Shown here: positions 16,635 through 25,058 of the stretch, in pieces
How positions within the stretch are numbered: position 1 is the first letter of the stretch
How the letters are laid out: each line of letters opens with the position of its first letter
Assembly (NCBI RefSeq): GCF_900091315.1
Contig: NZ_FLSP01000037.1
Span: 1-64,000, forward strand
Origin: Streptomyces sp. DI166
GTDB lineage: Bacteria > Actinomycetota > Actinomycetes > Streptomycetales > Streptomycetaceae
Direction of reading: 5' to 3'
Length of the DNA: 64,000 bases
The notes under the pieces: model-generated
Databases searched by the model: none
The model's input: the letters and a program-made list of their open reading frames with translations, nothing else
Told to the model about the DNA's origin: nothing
Translations under genes and position numbers: made by a program

Positions 16635-17216
16635 TCAGTAGTTCGGCCGGTTGAACCAGATGCTGCCGTTGTTGTTCGAGCAGTAGACGATGATCAGGAC
16701 GCCGAGGACCAGGCTGATCAGCGAGAAGAAGTTGCCGCCGAGCAGGTTGAGGACACTGATCAAGGTGACCAGCGAGGCGTAGATGATCGCCGAGACGCGG
16801 GCGCCGCCGCGGCCCGTGGCGAACCGCAGACCGGTGAGGAAGGCCCACAGACCGAAGAGCAGGACCACCACACCGAAGAAGATCACGATGCCCGCGCCGA
16901 TGTCGGCGATGGTCTCCGCGTCCTGCGAGGAGATGGTGCTGTCCGATTCGAGGATCTCCTCGAAGTACTCGGCGAACCAGGCGCTGGCCGCGATCATCAG
17001 CACGCCGCCCAGGGCCTGGAAACCGGCCAGGACGAAGAGCATGACGCGGGCGGCGCGGACCGTGCCCGGCATCTGGACGGGGGCGGCGGGGTAGCCGCCG
17101 TACGGCTGGCCGTAGGGCTGCCCGGGCGGCGGGGCGACGGGGTATCCGTAACCGGGCTGCTGGGGCTGCTGGGGCTGCGGGGGACCGTAGGGGTTGTTCG
17201 GGTCGCCGAAACTCAT
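16635..17216 (-). CDS. Small membrane protein with Gly/Pro/Gln/Tyr-rich N-terminus
   Basis: 193 residues from ATG 17216, with GGAGGAA well placed upstream. The first 50 residues are low-complexity (PQPQQPQQPGYGYP). Four hydrophobic segments follow (VMLFVLAGFQALGGVLMI, AGIVIFFGVVVLLFGLWAFL, AIIYASLVTLISVLNLL, LISLVLGVLIIVY). This layout is common in actinobacterial DUF4064/DUF4190-type proteins, but I cannot name a function. It is divergent from folD. Confidence 0.75.
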   Translation of the reverse strand: MSFGDPNNPYGPPQPQQPQQPGYGYPVAPPPGQPYGQPYGGYPAAPVQMPGTVRAARVMLFVLAGFQALGGVLMIAASAWFAEYFEEILESDSTISSQDAETIADIGAGIVIFFGVVVLLFGLWAFLTGLRFATGRGGARVSAIIYASLVTLISVLNLLGGNFFSLISLVLGVLIIVYCSNNNGSIWFNRPNY

Positions 17217-17472
17217 GGCGATGTTCCTCCGTGTGTACCGATGTGGGGACGACGAGCGGCACGGTACGGAGGAAGGTTCTACAGATGCGGTTCGTCCCCC
17301 CGGTACTGCCCGCGGCACTGTCCTGACATCGTTCTTCAGCGGCCGGTCCGCTGTCCAGCCGCAAGCCGCATGTGTTGTGCAAGTGCAATATCGCGATCAT
17401 GAGCGCGCGGTGTGACCGAGCCCCCGTGGACCGGATTGGAACCGGGACCCCGTCATCGGCGAGGATGGGGCC

Positions 17473-18327
17473 ATGACCGCCCAGATTCTCGATGGCAAGG
17501 CCACCGCAGCCGCGATCAAGTCCGATCTGACCGCCCGCGTGGCGGCGCTGAAGGAGAAGGGCGTCACGCCCGGACTCGGCACGATCCTCGTCGGGGACGA
17601 CCCCGGCAGCCAGAAGTACGTCGCCGGCAAGCACCGCGACTGCGCCGAGGTCGGCATCGCCTCCATCCAGCGCGAACTGCCCGCCACCGCCACCCAGGAG
17701 GAGATCGAGGCGGTCGTCCGGGAGCTGAACGAGGACCCGGCCTGCACCGGCTACATCGTCCAACTGCCGCTGCCCAAGGGCATCGACGAGAACCGCATCC
17801 TGGAACTGATGGACCCGGCCAAGGACGCCGACGGTCTGCACCCGATGAACCTCGGCCGCCTCGTGCTCAACGAGCCCGCCCCGCTGCCCTGTACCCCCAA
17901 CGGCGTCCTCACCCTGCTGCGCCGCTACGGCGTGGAGATCAAGGGCGCCGAGGTCGTGGTCGTCGGCCGCGGTGTGACCATCGGCCGCCCGATGCCGCTG
18001 CTGCTGACCCGGCGCAGCGAGAACGCCACCGTGACCCAGTGCCACACCGGCACCAAGGACCTCTCCGCGCACCTGAAGCGGGCGGACATCATCATCGCGG
18101 CGGCCGGTTCCGCCCACCTGATCCGCGCCGAGGACGTCAAGCCGGGCGCCGCCGTCCTCGACGTCGGTGTCTCCCGCAGCGCCGAGGGCAAGATCGTCGG
18201 CGATGTCCACCCGGACGTGCGCGAGGTGGCCGGCTTTATCTCCCCGAACCCCGGCGGTGTCGGCCCGATGACGCGGGCCCAGCTGCTGGTCAACGTGGTC
18301 GAGGCGGCGGAGCGCAGTGTCGGCTGA
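17473..18327 (+). CDS. folD: Methylenetetrahydrofolate dehydrogenase / cyclohydrolase
   Basis: 284 residues, standard FolD. The catalytic Lys region is YVAGKHRDCAEVGI, the folate-site Asp is in DADGLHPMN, and the Rossmann NADP site is VVVVGRGVTIGRP. The C-terminal PGGVGPMTRAQLL is the family signature. It interconverts 5,10-methylene-, methenyl- and 10-formyl-THF, feeding PurN and PurH nearby. ATG preceded by GAGGATGGGG. The next gene overlaps its last 11 bases. Confidence 0.97.
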   Translation: MTAQILDGKATAAAIKSDLTARVAALKEKGVTPGLGTILVGDDPGSQKYVAGKHRDCAEVGIASIQRELPATATQEEIEAVVRELNEDPACTGYIVQLPLPKGIDENRILELMDPAKDADGLHPMNLGRLVLNEPAPLPCTPNGVLTLLRRYGVEIKGAEVVVVGRGVTIGRPMPLLLTRRSENATVTQCHTGTKDLSAHLKRADIIIAAAGSAHLIRAEDVKPGAAVLDVGVSRSAEGKIVGDVHPDVREVAGFISPNPGGVGPMTRAQLLVNVVEAAERSVG

Positions 18328-18784
18328 CGGCGACCGGGACGACATCGAGGTGGCGGACGCGGTCAGCGCGCCCGACGCCGAGGGCAGGCCACGCCGTACG
18401 ACCCGCCGGTTCCCGCTGTTCACGCGGGACACCGCGCGGCCCGAGGGCGGCGGCCGGGCGGCCCCCGGCGACGCCCCGGCGCCCGCCCGTCAGTGGCCCA
18501 TCCTGCTGGTGGCCGCGCTGGTCGGCACCGGCCTGCTGGTGACCGCCCTGGACGCCTTCCGTGTCGGCACTCTGCTGGTCGGCACCGGCCTGCTGGTCGG
18601 CGGCCTGCTGCGCTGGCTGCTGCCCGGCGTCGGCATGCTCGCGGTCCGCTCCCGCTTCACCGACATCGTCACCTACGGCTTCCTGGGCACGGCGATCGTC
18701 CTGCTGGCCCTGATGGTCCAGCCGAAGCCGTGGCTGGAGATCCCGTTCCTGAAGGACACCTTGCACTTCACGGTCAGCAACTAG
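18317..18784 (+). CDS. DUF3017 membrane protein
   Basis: 155 residues from GTG 18317, overlapping folD. A charged N-terminal 55 residues precede three to four hydrophobic segments (WPILLVAALVGTGLLVTAL, VGTLLVGTGLLVGGLLRWLL, IVTYGFLGTAIVLLALMV). DUF3017 proteins are small actinobacterial membrane proteins commonly encoded directly after folD. Function unknown. A good terminator follows at 18824. Confidence 0.85.
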   Translation: MSADGDRDDIEVADAVSAPDAEGRPRRTTRRFPLFTRDTARPEGGGRAAPGDAPAPARQWPILLVAALVGTGLLVTALDAFRVGTLLVGTGLLVGGLLRWLLPGVGMLAVRSRFTDIVTYGFLGTAIVLLALMVQPKPWLEIPFLKDTLHFTVSN

Positions 18785-18823
18785 GTCTCTTCCCTTAGGC
18801 GAAGCAAGGCCCGTGCGCGCGAC

Positions 18824-18861
18824 GGCGGTCCGTCCCCTCCCCCGAGTCAGGACGGGCCGCC
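18824..18861. terminator. Terminator after folD-DUF3017
   Basis: GGCGGTCCGTCC (18824-18835) pairs with GGACGGGCCGCC (18850-18861), 12 bp with one G-T pair and a 14-base loop. Confidence 0.75.
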
Positions 18862-19049
18862 GCCGCGCATTTACCTTCCCGCGCCGGGAAGTTGCTGTTC
18901 AACGGCTGTCAGGGCGCTGTGGCACAGCGGTGACCGTTCCGCCACGGTGTCCGGGAGCTGCCACAGGGCCCGGCCGCGCGGAACCGTCCACGGGTCCGCT
19001 GTCGTCACTCGAACGGGGCGGGAGAGGTGACGCGCCGTGGAGGTGAACG

Positions 19050-19508
19050 ATGGGCGGCTGGCAGCCGTTGCCGGACGATCTGCCGCCGGAGGTGCGGCAC
19101 TTCGTGACGCAGTTACGGCTCCTGAAGGACCGCACGGGCCTCAGCCTGGTCGCGCTGGGCGCGCGTACCGCGTACAGCAAGTCCTCCTGGCAGCGCTATC
19201 TGAACGCGGTCCAGCCGCCGCCCCGGCAGGCCGTGGAGGCGCTGTGCCGGGTGGCGGGGGAGCCGCGGGAGGACGCGGAGCGGTTCGTGGTGCGCTGGGA
19301 GCTGGCGGTGCAGGCCTGGCCGCGCCCGGCGCCGCCCAAGGGCGCCCCGGAGCCGGACAGCGGTGCGGACGGCTACGAGGACGACCCGACCCTGCCCTGG
19401 TGGGACACGCCCCCCGAGGAGCCGTCGCGGCGGCTGCTGCGGGTCGCGGTGGGGCTGGCGGTGGCACTGGTACTGGGTGTGGTGATCGGGGCCTTCGCCC
19501 TGGGGTGA
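19050..19508 (+). CDS. Membrane-anchored XRE-type regulator with a TTA codon
   Basis: 152 residues. Residues about 12-75 form an XRE/HTH domain (LKDRTGLSLVALGARTAYSKSSWQRYL). An acidic linker (DGYEDDPTLPWWD) and a C-terminal transmembrane helix (LLRVAVGLAVALVLGVVIGAFAL) follow. Leu22 is encoded by TTA (19113-19115), the rare codon read by the bldA tRNA, so expression probably needs bldA and should be developmentally timed. The HTH is close in sequence to that of the next gene (LPPEVRHFVTQLRLL versus LDPQVREFASQLRRL), so the two are paralogues. GGAGGTGA precedes ATG 19050. Targets unknown. Confidence 0.8.
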   Translation: MGGWQPLPDDLPPEVRHFVTQLRLLKDRTGLSLVALGARTAYSKSSWQRYLNAVQPPPRQAVEALCRVAGEPREDAERFVVRWELAVQAWPRPAPPKGAPEPDSGADGYEDDPTLPWWDTPPEEPSRRLLRVAVGLAVALVLGVVIGAFALG

Positions 19509-19933
19509 GAAATCGATACCGGATCGAGGCCGTGGGCACCGGCCGGGAAAGCCATGCGTTCGTGTGCTGTCGGTGACAGGATATGTGCGCTCTGTGTGAC
19601 GATGTGTTGACAAGTTTGCGGATTTGGACGGAAGTCGTTCAACAGTCGGGCTAGCGTGGCCAATCGGGACGGTCCGGGACGTCTCGAACAGCTGTCTGTG
19701 GCGTGATCCGGGGGGAGTGCGGCCGCGGGGGCGCGGGCGATGGGACACTGGACCGCGGCCCGGTGGGCGTGCGACGGTGCACGCTCACGGCCCCCATGCT
19801 CCCGTGCGCCCCCACCCCGGGAACTGAGATCCTGACCGGGCGCATCCCTGTGGGTAGCCACACCGGGGACTCGGCAGCGGGCCCGCGCGCGGGGGAAGAG
19901 ACAGCACGACCGGGGGGGAAGAGGGGGGTAGCA
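19509..19933. other. 425 bp intergenic region between two XRE genes
   Basis: No gene supported. TTGACA occurs at 19607-19612 without a matching -10. A TAGCGT hexamer at 19652-19657 fits TAnnnT but lacks a good -35. The promoter of the next gene is therefore likely here but unresolved. GGGGGGAAGAGGGGGG at the end provides the ribosome site. Confidence 0.4.
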
Positions 19934-21121
19934 ATGCCTCGTTGGCGGGACTTGCCGGAGGAACTGGATCCGCAGGTCAGGGAGTTCGCTAGCCAGTTGC
20001 GTCGGCTCGTGGACCGCAGCGGTCTGAGCATCGCGGCGGTGGCCGACCGGACCGGCTACAGCAAGACGTCCTGGGAGCGGTATCTGAACGGCCGGCTGCT
20101 GGCGCCCAAGGGCGCCATCGTCGCGCTCTCCGAGGTCACCGGTACCAACCCGGTCCACCTCACCACGATGTGGGAGCTGGCCGAGCGGGCCTGGAGCCGC
20201 TCCGAGATGCGGCACGACATGACGATGGAGGCCATCCGGATCTCCCAGGCGCGGGCCGCGCTCGGGGAGTTCGGCGCGCCTCCGGCCAATGCCAAGAGCG
20301 GCCGGGGGGCCCGCAGGAGCGGCAGCGCGACGGCGACGCCGGGTGTGGCGGGTCCGGCCGGGGTGGCGCCCACGGTGCCGCCGCGGGCGCCGGTGAACCC
20401 GATGCGCGACGCCGCGGAGGAGGAGGCGGCCGCGTCGTCCTCCGCGGCTTCCCCGTCCGGGTCGGACGGCGTCAACTCCTGGGGCCTGGCGGGCTACCGG
20501 GGACCGTCCCCGTCGGGCGGCGGCACGGGCGCCACCGGCGGTACGGGCCCGGCGACGCCCCCTGCCGCCTCGTACGCGGGACCGCCGCAGGGGCACGGCC
20601 GCTCCAGCCCGCCCGCGGGGTCCGGCAACGGCAAGCGGCGGCTGACGATGTTCCTGGTCGGCATGGTGGGCGTACTGGTCGTGGTGGCCGGGGTGTTCTG
20701 GCTGATGAACCCGGGCGACGGGAAGAAGAACGAGGGCGCCACCCCCACCCCGACCCCCACGGCGACCAAGCAGACCGACCTCCCGCCCGGCGTCGAGTGC
20801 AGTGGAGCCTCCTGCACCGGCAAGGACGCGGAGGCCATGGGCTGCAGCGGCGACCTGGTCACCACGGCCCAGACCGCCAAGGTGGGCACCGCGGTCGTCG
20901 AGGTCCGTTACAGCGAGACCTGCGGCGCCGCCTGGGGCCGGGTCACCCAGGGCACCCAGGGCGACAAGGTCACGGTGAAGGCGGGCAAGAACGAGGAGAG
21001 CGGCGCCATCACCGCCGCGAACGACACCATCGCCTACACCCCGATGGTCGCGGTGAAGGACGCGGGCGACGCGACGGCCTGCGTGACCCTGGCGGCCGGG
21101 CAGGAGGGCTGCACCCAGTAG
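19934..21121 (+). CDS. Membrane-anchored XRE-type protein with extracytoplasmic DUF2690 domain
   Basis: 395 residues from ATG 19934. The N-terminal HTH covers about residues 10-75 (LVDRSGLSIAAVADRTGYSK). A long Ala/Gly/Pro linker follows. One transmembrane helix near residue 237 (LTMFLVGMVGVLVVVAGVFWL) leads to an extracytoplasmic domain of about 120 residues with four or more Cys (CSGASCTGKDAEAMGC, ETCGAAW, ATACVTLAAGQEGC). That pattern fits DUF2690. The layout suggests a one-component sensor: an outside domain with disulfides or ligand site, and a DNA-binding domain inside. The signal is unknown. A terminator follows at 21215. Confidence 0.8.
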   Translation: MPRWRDLPEELDPQVREFASQLRRLVDRSGLSIAAVADRTGYSKTSWERYLNGRLLAPKGAIVALSEVTGTNPVHLTTMWELAERAWSRSEMRHDMTMEAIRISQARAALGEFGAPPANAKSGRGARRSGSATATPGVAGPAGVAPTVPPRAPVNPMRDAAEEEAAASSSAASPSGSDGVNSWGLAGYRGPSPSGGGTGATGGTGPATPPAASYAGPPQGHGRSSPPAGSGNGKRRLTMFLVGMVGVLVVVAGVFWLMNPGDGKKNEGATPTPTPTATKQTDLPPGVECSGASCTGKDAEAMGCSGDLVTTAQTAKVGTAVVEVRYSETCGAAWGRVTQGTQGDKVTVKAGKNEESGAITAANDTIAYTPMVAVKDAGDATACVTLAAGQEGCTQ

Positions 21122-21214
21122 CCCCACGAAGTTCCGGGGTACGGGATTACCCGGCTCCATCGGGGGCACGCGCCCAGTACCCCCACGGGAGTCCGGCGAA
21201 CCGGCACCCCCACC

Positions 21215-21257
21215 GGCGGCCGTCCCAGGTCCTCCTCTCCCGGACCGGACGGCCGCC
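21215..21257. terminator. Terminator after DUF2690 gene
   Basis: GGCGGCCGTCC (21215-21225) pairs with GGACGGCCGCC (21247-21257). An inner GGTCC/GGACC pair (21228-21232, 21242-21246) continues the stem. Confidence 0.7.
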
Positions 21258-21361
21258 TTCCGTGTTCTCGGGGCGTGCCCTTCCGGTTCTCCGAGGTGCC
21301 CTTTCGGGCGGCTGTGGGCCGGGCCACACCGCCCCGGACGTCGGAGATCACGCGGGCGCGA

Positions 21362-21395
21362 TAGCCTGACGGCTGATTCTCTTGATACCAAGAGA
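21362..21395 (+). promoter_or_regulatory. mdh promoter region with palindrome TCTCTTG-ATAC-CAAGAGA
   Basis: TAGCCT (21362-21367) is a fair -10. Ten bases downstream lies a perfect 7 bp inverted repeat, TCTCTTG (21378-21384) and CAAGAGA (21389-21395), with a 4-base centre. At the expected transcript start it would suit a repressor operator. The binding protein is unknown. Confidence 0.45.
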
Positions 21396-21461
21396 TCGAT
21401 CATCTGTACGTCCGTACCGGGGCAGTGCCGCCCCACCGCCAGCTGTCATACGGAGAACGCC

Positions 21462-22451
21462 ATGACCCGCACTCCCGTGAACGTCACCGTCACCGGCGCG
21501 GCCGGCCAGATCGGTTACGCCCTGCTCTTCCGCATCGCCTCCGGCCAGCTGCTCGGCGCGGACGTGCCGGTCAAGCTGCGCCTGCTGGAGATCACCCCGG
21601 CGCTGAAGGCCGCCGAGGGCACGGCCATGGAGCTGGACGACTGCGCGTTCCCGCTGCTCCAGGGCATCGAGATCAGCGACGACCCGAACGTCGCCTTCGA
21701 CGGCGCCAATGTCGCCCTCCTCGTCGGCGCCCGCCCGCGCACCAAGGGCATGGAGCGCGGTGACCTCCTGGAGGCCAACGGCGGCATCTTCAAGCCGCAG
21801 GGCAAGGCCATCAACGACCACGCCGCGGACGACATCAAGGTCCTCGTCGTCGGCAACCCGGCCAACACCAACGCCCTGATCGCCCAGGCCGCCGCGCCGG
21901 ACGTACCGGCCGAGCGCTTCACCGCGATGACCCGCCTGGACCACAACCGCGCGCTGACCCAGCTCGCGAAGAAGACGGGCTCGACGGTCTCCGACATCAA
22001 GCGCCTGACCATCTGGGGCAACCACTCCGCCACCCAGTACCCCGACATCTTCCACGCCACCATCGCCGGCAAGAACGCCGCCGAGGTCGTCAACGACGAG
22101 AAGTGGCTGGCCGAGGACTTCATCCCGACCGTCGCCAAGCGCGGTGCGGCCATCATCGAGGCCCGTGGCGCCTCCTCGGCCGCCTCCGCCGCCAACGCCG
22201 CCATCGACCACATCCACACCTGGGTCAACGGCACCGCCGACGGCGACTGGGTCTCCATGGGCATCCCGTCGGACGGCTCCTACGGCGTCCCGGAGGGCCT
22301 GATCTCCTCCTTCCCGGTCACCTGCAAGGACGGCAAGTACGAGATCGTCCAGGGCCTGGAGATCAACGAGTTCTCCCGCGGCCGTATCGACGCCTCGGTC
22401 GCCGAGCTGGCGGAGGAGCGCGAGGCGGTCCGCTCCCTCGGCCTCATCTGA
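21462..22451 (+). CDS. mdh: Malate dehydrogenase
   Basis: 329 residues. The NAD site is VTGAAGQIGYALL at the N-terminus. The active-site region is TRLDHNRALTQLA, with the catalytic His in WGNHSATQYPD. It oxidises malate to oxaloacetate in the TCA cycle; the length and GAAGQIGY motif match the actinobacterial cytosolic-type enzyme. ATG with ACGGAGAA upstream. It is followed by a long bidirectional terminator shared with the convergent gene. Confidence 0.97.
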   Translation: MTRTPVNVTVTGAAGQIGYALLFRIASGQLLGADVPVKLRLLEITPALKAAEGTAMELDDCAFPLLQGIEISDDPNVAFDGANVALLVGARPRTKGMERGDLLEANGGIFKPQGKAINDHAADDIKVLVVGNPANTNALIAQAAAPDVPAERFTAMTRLDHNRALTQLAKKTGSTVSDIKRLTIWGNHSATQYPDIFHATIAGKNAAEVVNDEKWLAEDFIPTVAKRGAAIIEARGASSAASAANAAIDHIHTWVNGTADGDWVSMGIPSDGSYGVPEGLISSFPVTCKDGKYEIVQGLEINEFSRGRIDASVAELAEEREAVRSLGLI

Positions 22452-22473
22452 GCCAGCTCCCTCCCGAGCAACC

Positions 22474-22513
22474 CGCAGGCCCCGCACCGGTTCCCGCCGG
22501 TACGGGGCCTGCG
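22474..22513. terminator. Bidirectional terminator after mdh
   Basis: CGCAGGCCCCG-C-ACCGG (22474-22490) pairs with CCGGT-A-CGGGGCCTGCG (22497-22513), with one C/A mismatch. It sits between convergent genes. Confidence 0.8.
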
Positions 22514-22543
22514 GCCCGTTCCGGGCCCGGCCCTCCGGGCCCG

Positions 22544-23293
22544 CTACAGGCTGCCCAACTCCTCCTGCAGCCGGTCCACATCGACCGTGTCGTCCGCCGA
22601 GGGCGTCCGGGACGGCACGGGTTCGTCGTAGTCGGAGAAGGTCAGCCGCACGTTCGTGTCCGTGCCGCGCTGGGTGGCCTCCACCAGGCGGTGCGGGGTG
22701 TCGGACGTGACGTAGAGCGTGGTGCGGGCGCCGTCCACCTCGCCGGTCAGCGGGATGACGTCCTCGCCGTCGCGGGTGGTCTCCTCGCCCTTCTTGAGCG
22801 CGACGGACCCGGGGGAGTCGGTGCCGGAGTCCACGTCACGCTGGAAGTTCTTCAGGTCGCAGGTGTCGGCCATGCCCTTGAGCAGGGCGTCGTCCGTGGA
22901 CCCGTGGATCCAGCGGTTCTTGAACAACTCGGCCGCCGCGTCGCCCTCACCGCCCGGCACCTGCGCCTTCCAGAACGCGGTGTCCGGCTTCAGCCACACC
23001 TCGTCGCCCTGCTTGACGATCTCCACGGCGCCGCCGTCCGCGCCCATCTCCAGCACCCCGACGCAGTTCCCGGACCGGTCCAGGGCCAGGTCCATCGCCG
23101 TCGGCTCGGTCCGGCTCGTCTCCTTGTCCGCGCTGCGGTCGGTCAGCGTCAGATGGACCGACTCCGCGTCGAGGAGATTGTCCTCCGCCTCCTCGGCCAG
23201 CTCCTTCGCGGTGGGATCGTCGGCCGCTGCCGCCATGGGGGCCAGCAGAAGCGTCGCGCCCATCGCGGCTGAGATCAGCGTCCTGACGGCCAT
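22544..23293 (-). CDS. Secreted LolA/LppX-like protein
   Basis: 249 residues from ATG 23293, with GGAGGTGA upstream. A clear signal peptide (LISAAMGATLLLAPMAAAADD) without a lipobox Cys implies secretion. The mature part (ESVHLTLTD, WLKPDTAFWK, DVIPLTGEVDG, TLYVTSDTPHRLVEA) resembles the LolA/LppX-type fold of actinobacterial cell-envelope proteins, which bind hydrophobic cargo. The fold call is from motif feel only. Two Cys (SGNCVG, ADTCDL) could form a disulfide. It is convergent with mdh and divergent from the betaine operon. Confidence 0.7.
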   Translation of the reverse strand: MAVRTLISAAMGATLLLAPMAAAADDPTAKELAEEAEDNLLDAESVHLTLTDRSADKETSRTEPTAMDLALDRSGNCVGVLEMGADGGAVEIVKQGDEVWLKPDTAFWKAQVPGGEGDAAAELFKNRWIHGSTDDALLKGMADTCDLKNFQRDVDSGTDSPGSVALKKGEETTRDGEDVIPLTGEVDGARTTLYVTSDTPHRLVEATQRGTDTNVRLTFSDYDEPVPSRTPSADDTVDVDRLQEELGSL

Positions 23294-23520
23294 GGCGTCA
23301 CCTCCGTGCCGCGCACCCTGCGTGCCGGGTGCGCGACGTCGCGCATCACCCACTCAGCGTACGTTTTGCCCTATTTGCCCGCATGTTCAGTGACGCGGCC
23401 CACTTTCGCCCCCCAATTGCGCATGTATTGCGGGAGCCCCGGGCAGGCGCCCGCGGTCCCCGAAGGTGACACCCCGTGTGACTCAGGGGCACCGAACAGG
23501 AACGGAAGGCAATACCGATC

Positions 23521-25020
23521 ATGGCAAGGCAGCACGAACGACGGACGATCCACGTCGACGGCGAGTGGCGGGAAGCCGTCTCCGGCACCACCCGCGACAT
23601 CATCGACCCGGCGGACGCCCGGCCCTTCGCCGTGGTCGCCGAGGGCGACGAGAAGGACACCGACCTCGCGGTCGAGGCCGCCCGGCGCGCCTTCGACGAG
23701 GGCGACTGGCCGCGCACCCCGGTCGCCGAACGCGCCGCCCTGCTGCGCCGCGTCGCCGACCTCCTGGTCCGCGACCGCGAGGAACTGGGCCTGCTGGAGA
23801 GCCGCGACGCGGGCAAGACCGTGGAGGAGGGCCGCGTCGACATCGACTGTGTGGCCGACGCCTTCCGCTACTTCGCCGACCTCGTCGCCGCCGAGGCCCC
23901 GGGCCGGGTCGTGGACGCGGGCTCGCCCGACATCCACAGCGTGGTCGTGCACGAGCCGGTCGGCGTGTGCGCCCTGATCACCCCCTGGAACTACCCCCTT
24001 CTCCAGGCCAGTTGGAAGATCGCCCCGGCCCTCGCCGCCGGGAACACCTTCGTCGTCAAGCCCAGCGAGATCACCCCGCTGACCACGGTCGCACTGCTCG
24101 ACCTGCTCACCGAGGCGGGCCTGCCGTCCGGTGTCGCCAACATCGTCACCGGGCCCGGCCACACCGTCGGCGCCCGGCTCGCCGAGCACCCCGACGTCGA
24201 CCTGGTCTCCTTCACCGGCGGCCTGGTCAGCGGTGTCAAGGTCGCCCAGGCGGCGGCGGTTTCGGTGAAGAAGGTCGCCCTGGAGCTGGGCGGCAAGAAC
24301 CCCAACGTCGTCTTCGCCGACGCCTGCGCCACCGACGAGGGCTTCGACACGGCCGTCGACCAGGCCCTCAACGCCGCCTTCATCCACAGCGGCCAGGTCT
24401 GCTCGGCGGGCTCCCGGCTCATCGTCGAGGAGTCGGTGCGCGAGCGCTTCGTCGCCGAACTCGCCCGCCGCGCCGCGAGGATCCGCCTCGGCCGGGGCAC
24501 CGACGACGGCGTCGAGTGCGGCCCGCTCGTCTCCGAACAGCAGCGCGCCAAGGTCGAGTCCTACGTCGCCTCCGCGCTCGCCGAGGGCGCCGCACTGCGC
24601 ACCGGAGGCAAGCGCCCCGAGCACCTGGCCGAGGGCTACTTCTACGAACCGACCGTCCTCGACCACTGCCACCGGGAGATGAAGGTCGTCCGCGAGGAGG
24701 TCTTCGGGCCCGTCCTGACCGTGGAGACCTTCCGCACCGAGGACGAGGCGGTCGCCCTCGCCAACGACACCGAGTACGGCCTCGCGGGCGCCGTGTGGAC
24801 CGCTGACGCGGGCCGCGCCCGCCGGGTGGCCGGGCGGCTGCGCCACGGCACCGTCTGGATCAACGACTTCCACCCCTACCTCCCGCAGGCGGAGTGGGGC
24901 GGCTTCGGCAAGAGCGGCGTCGGCCGCGAGCTGGGCCCCGCCGGACTCGCCGAGTACCGCGAGAGCAAGCACGTCTACCAGAACCTCGCGCCCAAGCCCG
25001 TCCGCTGGTTCGCCGGCTGA
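23521..25020 (+). CDS. betB: Betaine-aldehyde dehydrogenase
   Basis: 499 residues, NAD(P)-dependent aldehyde dehydrogenase superfamily. The Asn site is TPWNYPLLQ, the catalytic Glu is in ELGGKNPNVVF, and the catalytic Cys is in HSGQVCSAGSR. WINDFHPYLPQAEWGG is typical of betaine-aldehyde dehydrogenases. With the downstream flavoprotein it should turn choline into glycine betaine. First gene of a five-gene operon; GGAAGG lies upstream of ATG 23521. No betI-like repressor gene is present. Confidence 0.88.
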   Translation: MARQHERRTIHVDGEWREAVSGTTRDIIDPADARPFAVVAEGDEKDTDLAVEAARRAFDEGDWPRTPVAERAALLRRVADLLVRDREELGLLESRDAGKTVEEGRVDIDCVADAFRYFADLVAAEAPGRVVDAGSPDIHSVVVHEPVGVCALITPWNYPLLQASWKIAPALAAGNTFVVKPSEITPLTTVALLDLLTEAGLPSGVANIVTGPGHTVGARLAEHPDVDLVSFTGGLVSGVKVAQAAAVSVKKVALELGGKNPNVVFADACATDEGFDTAVDQALNAAFIHSGQVCSAGSRLIVEESVRERFVAELARRAARIRLGRGTDDGVECGPLVSEQQRAKVESYVASALAEGAALRTGGKRPEHLAEGYFYEPTVLDHCHREMKVVREEVFGPVLTVETFRTEDEAVALANDTEYGLAGAVWTADAGRARRVAGRLRHGTVWINDFHPYLPQAEWGGFGKSGVGRELGPAGLAEYRESKHVYQNLAPKPVRWFAG

Positions 25021-25058
25021 ACCGCCCGCCCTTCCCGAACTTCCTGGAGCAACCCCCC

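Larger units (their letters stand above)
21122..21461. other. 340 bp intergenic region before mdh
   Basis: Contains a terminator hairpin at 21215-21257, a candidate -10 (TAGCCT, 21362-21367) and a palindrome at 21378-21395. No gene seen. Confidence 0.55.

Noticed and set aside
19607..19612. TTGACA as a strong promoter for the DUF2690 gene
   Set aside because: No TAnnnT at 16-18 bp; the nearest -10-like hexamer is too far away.
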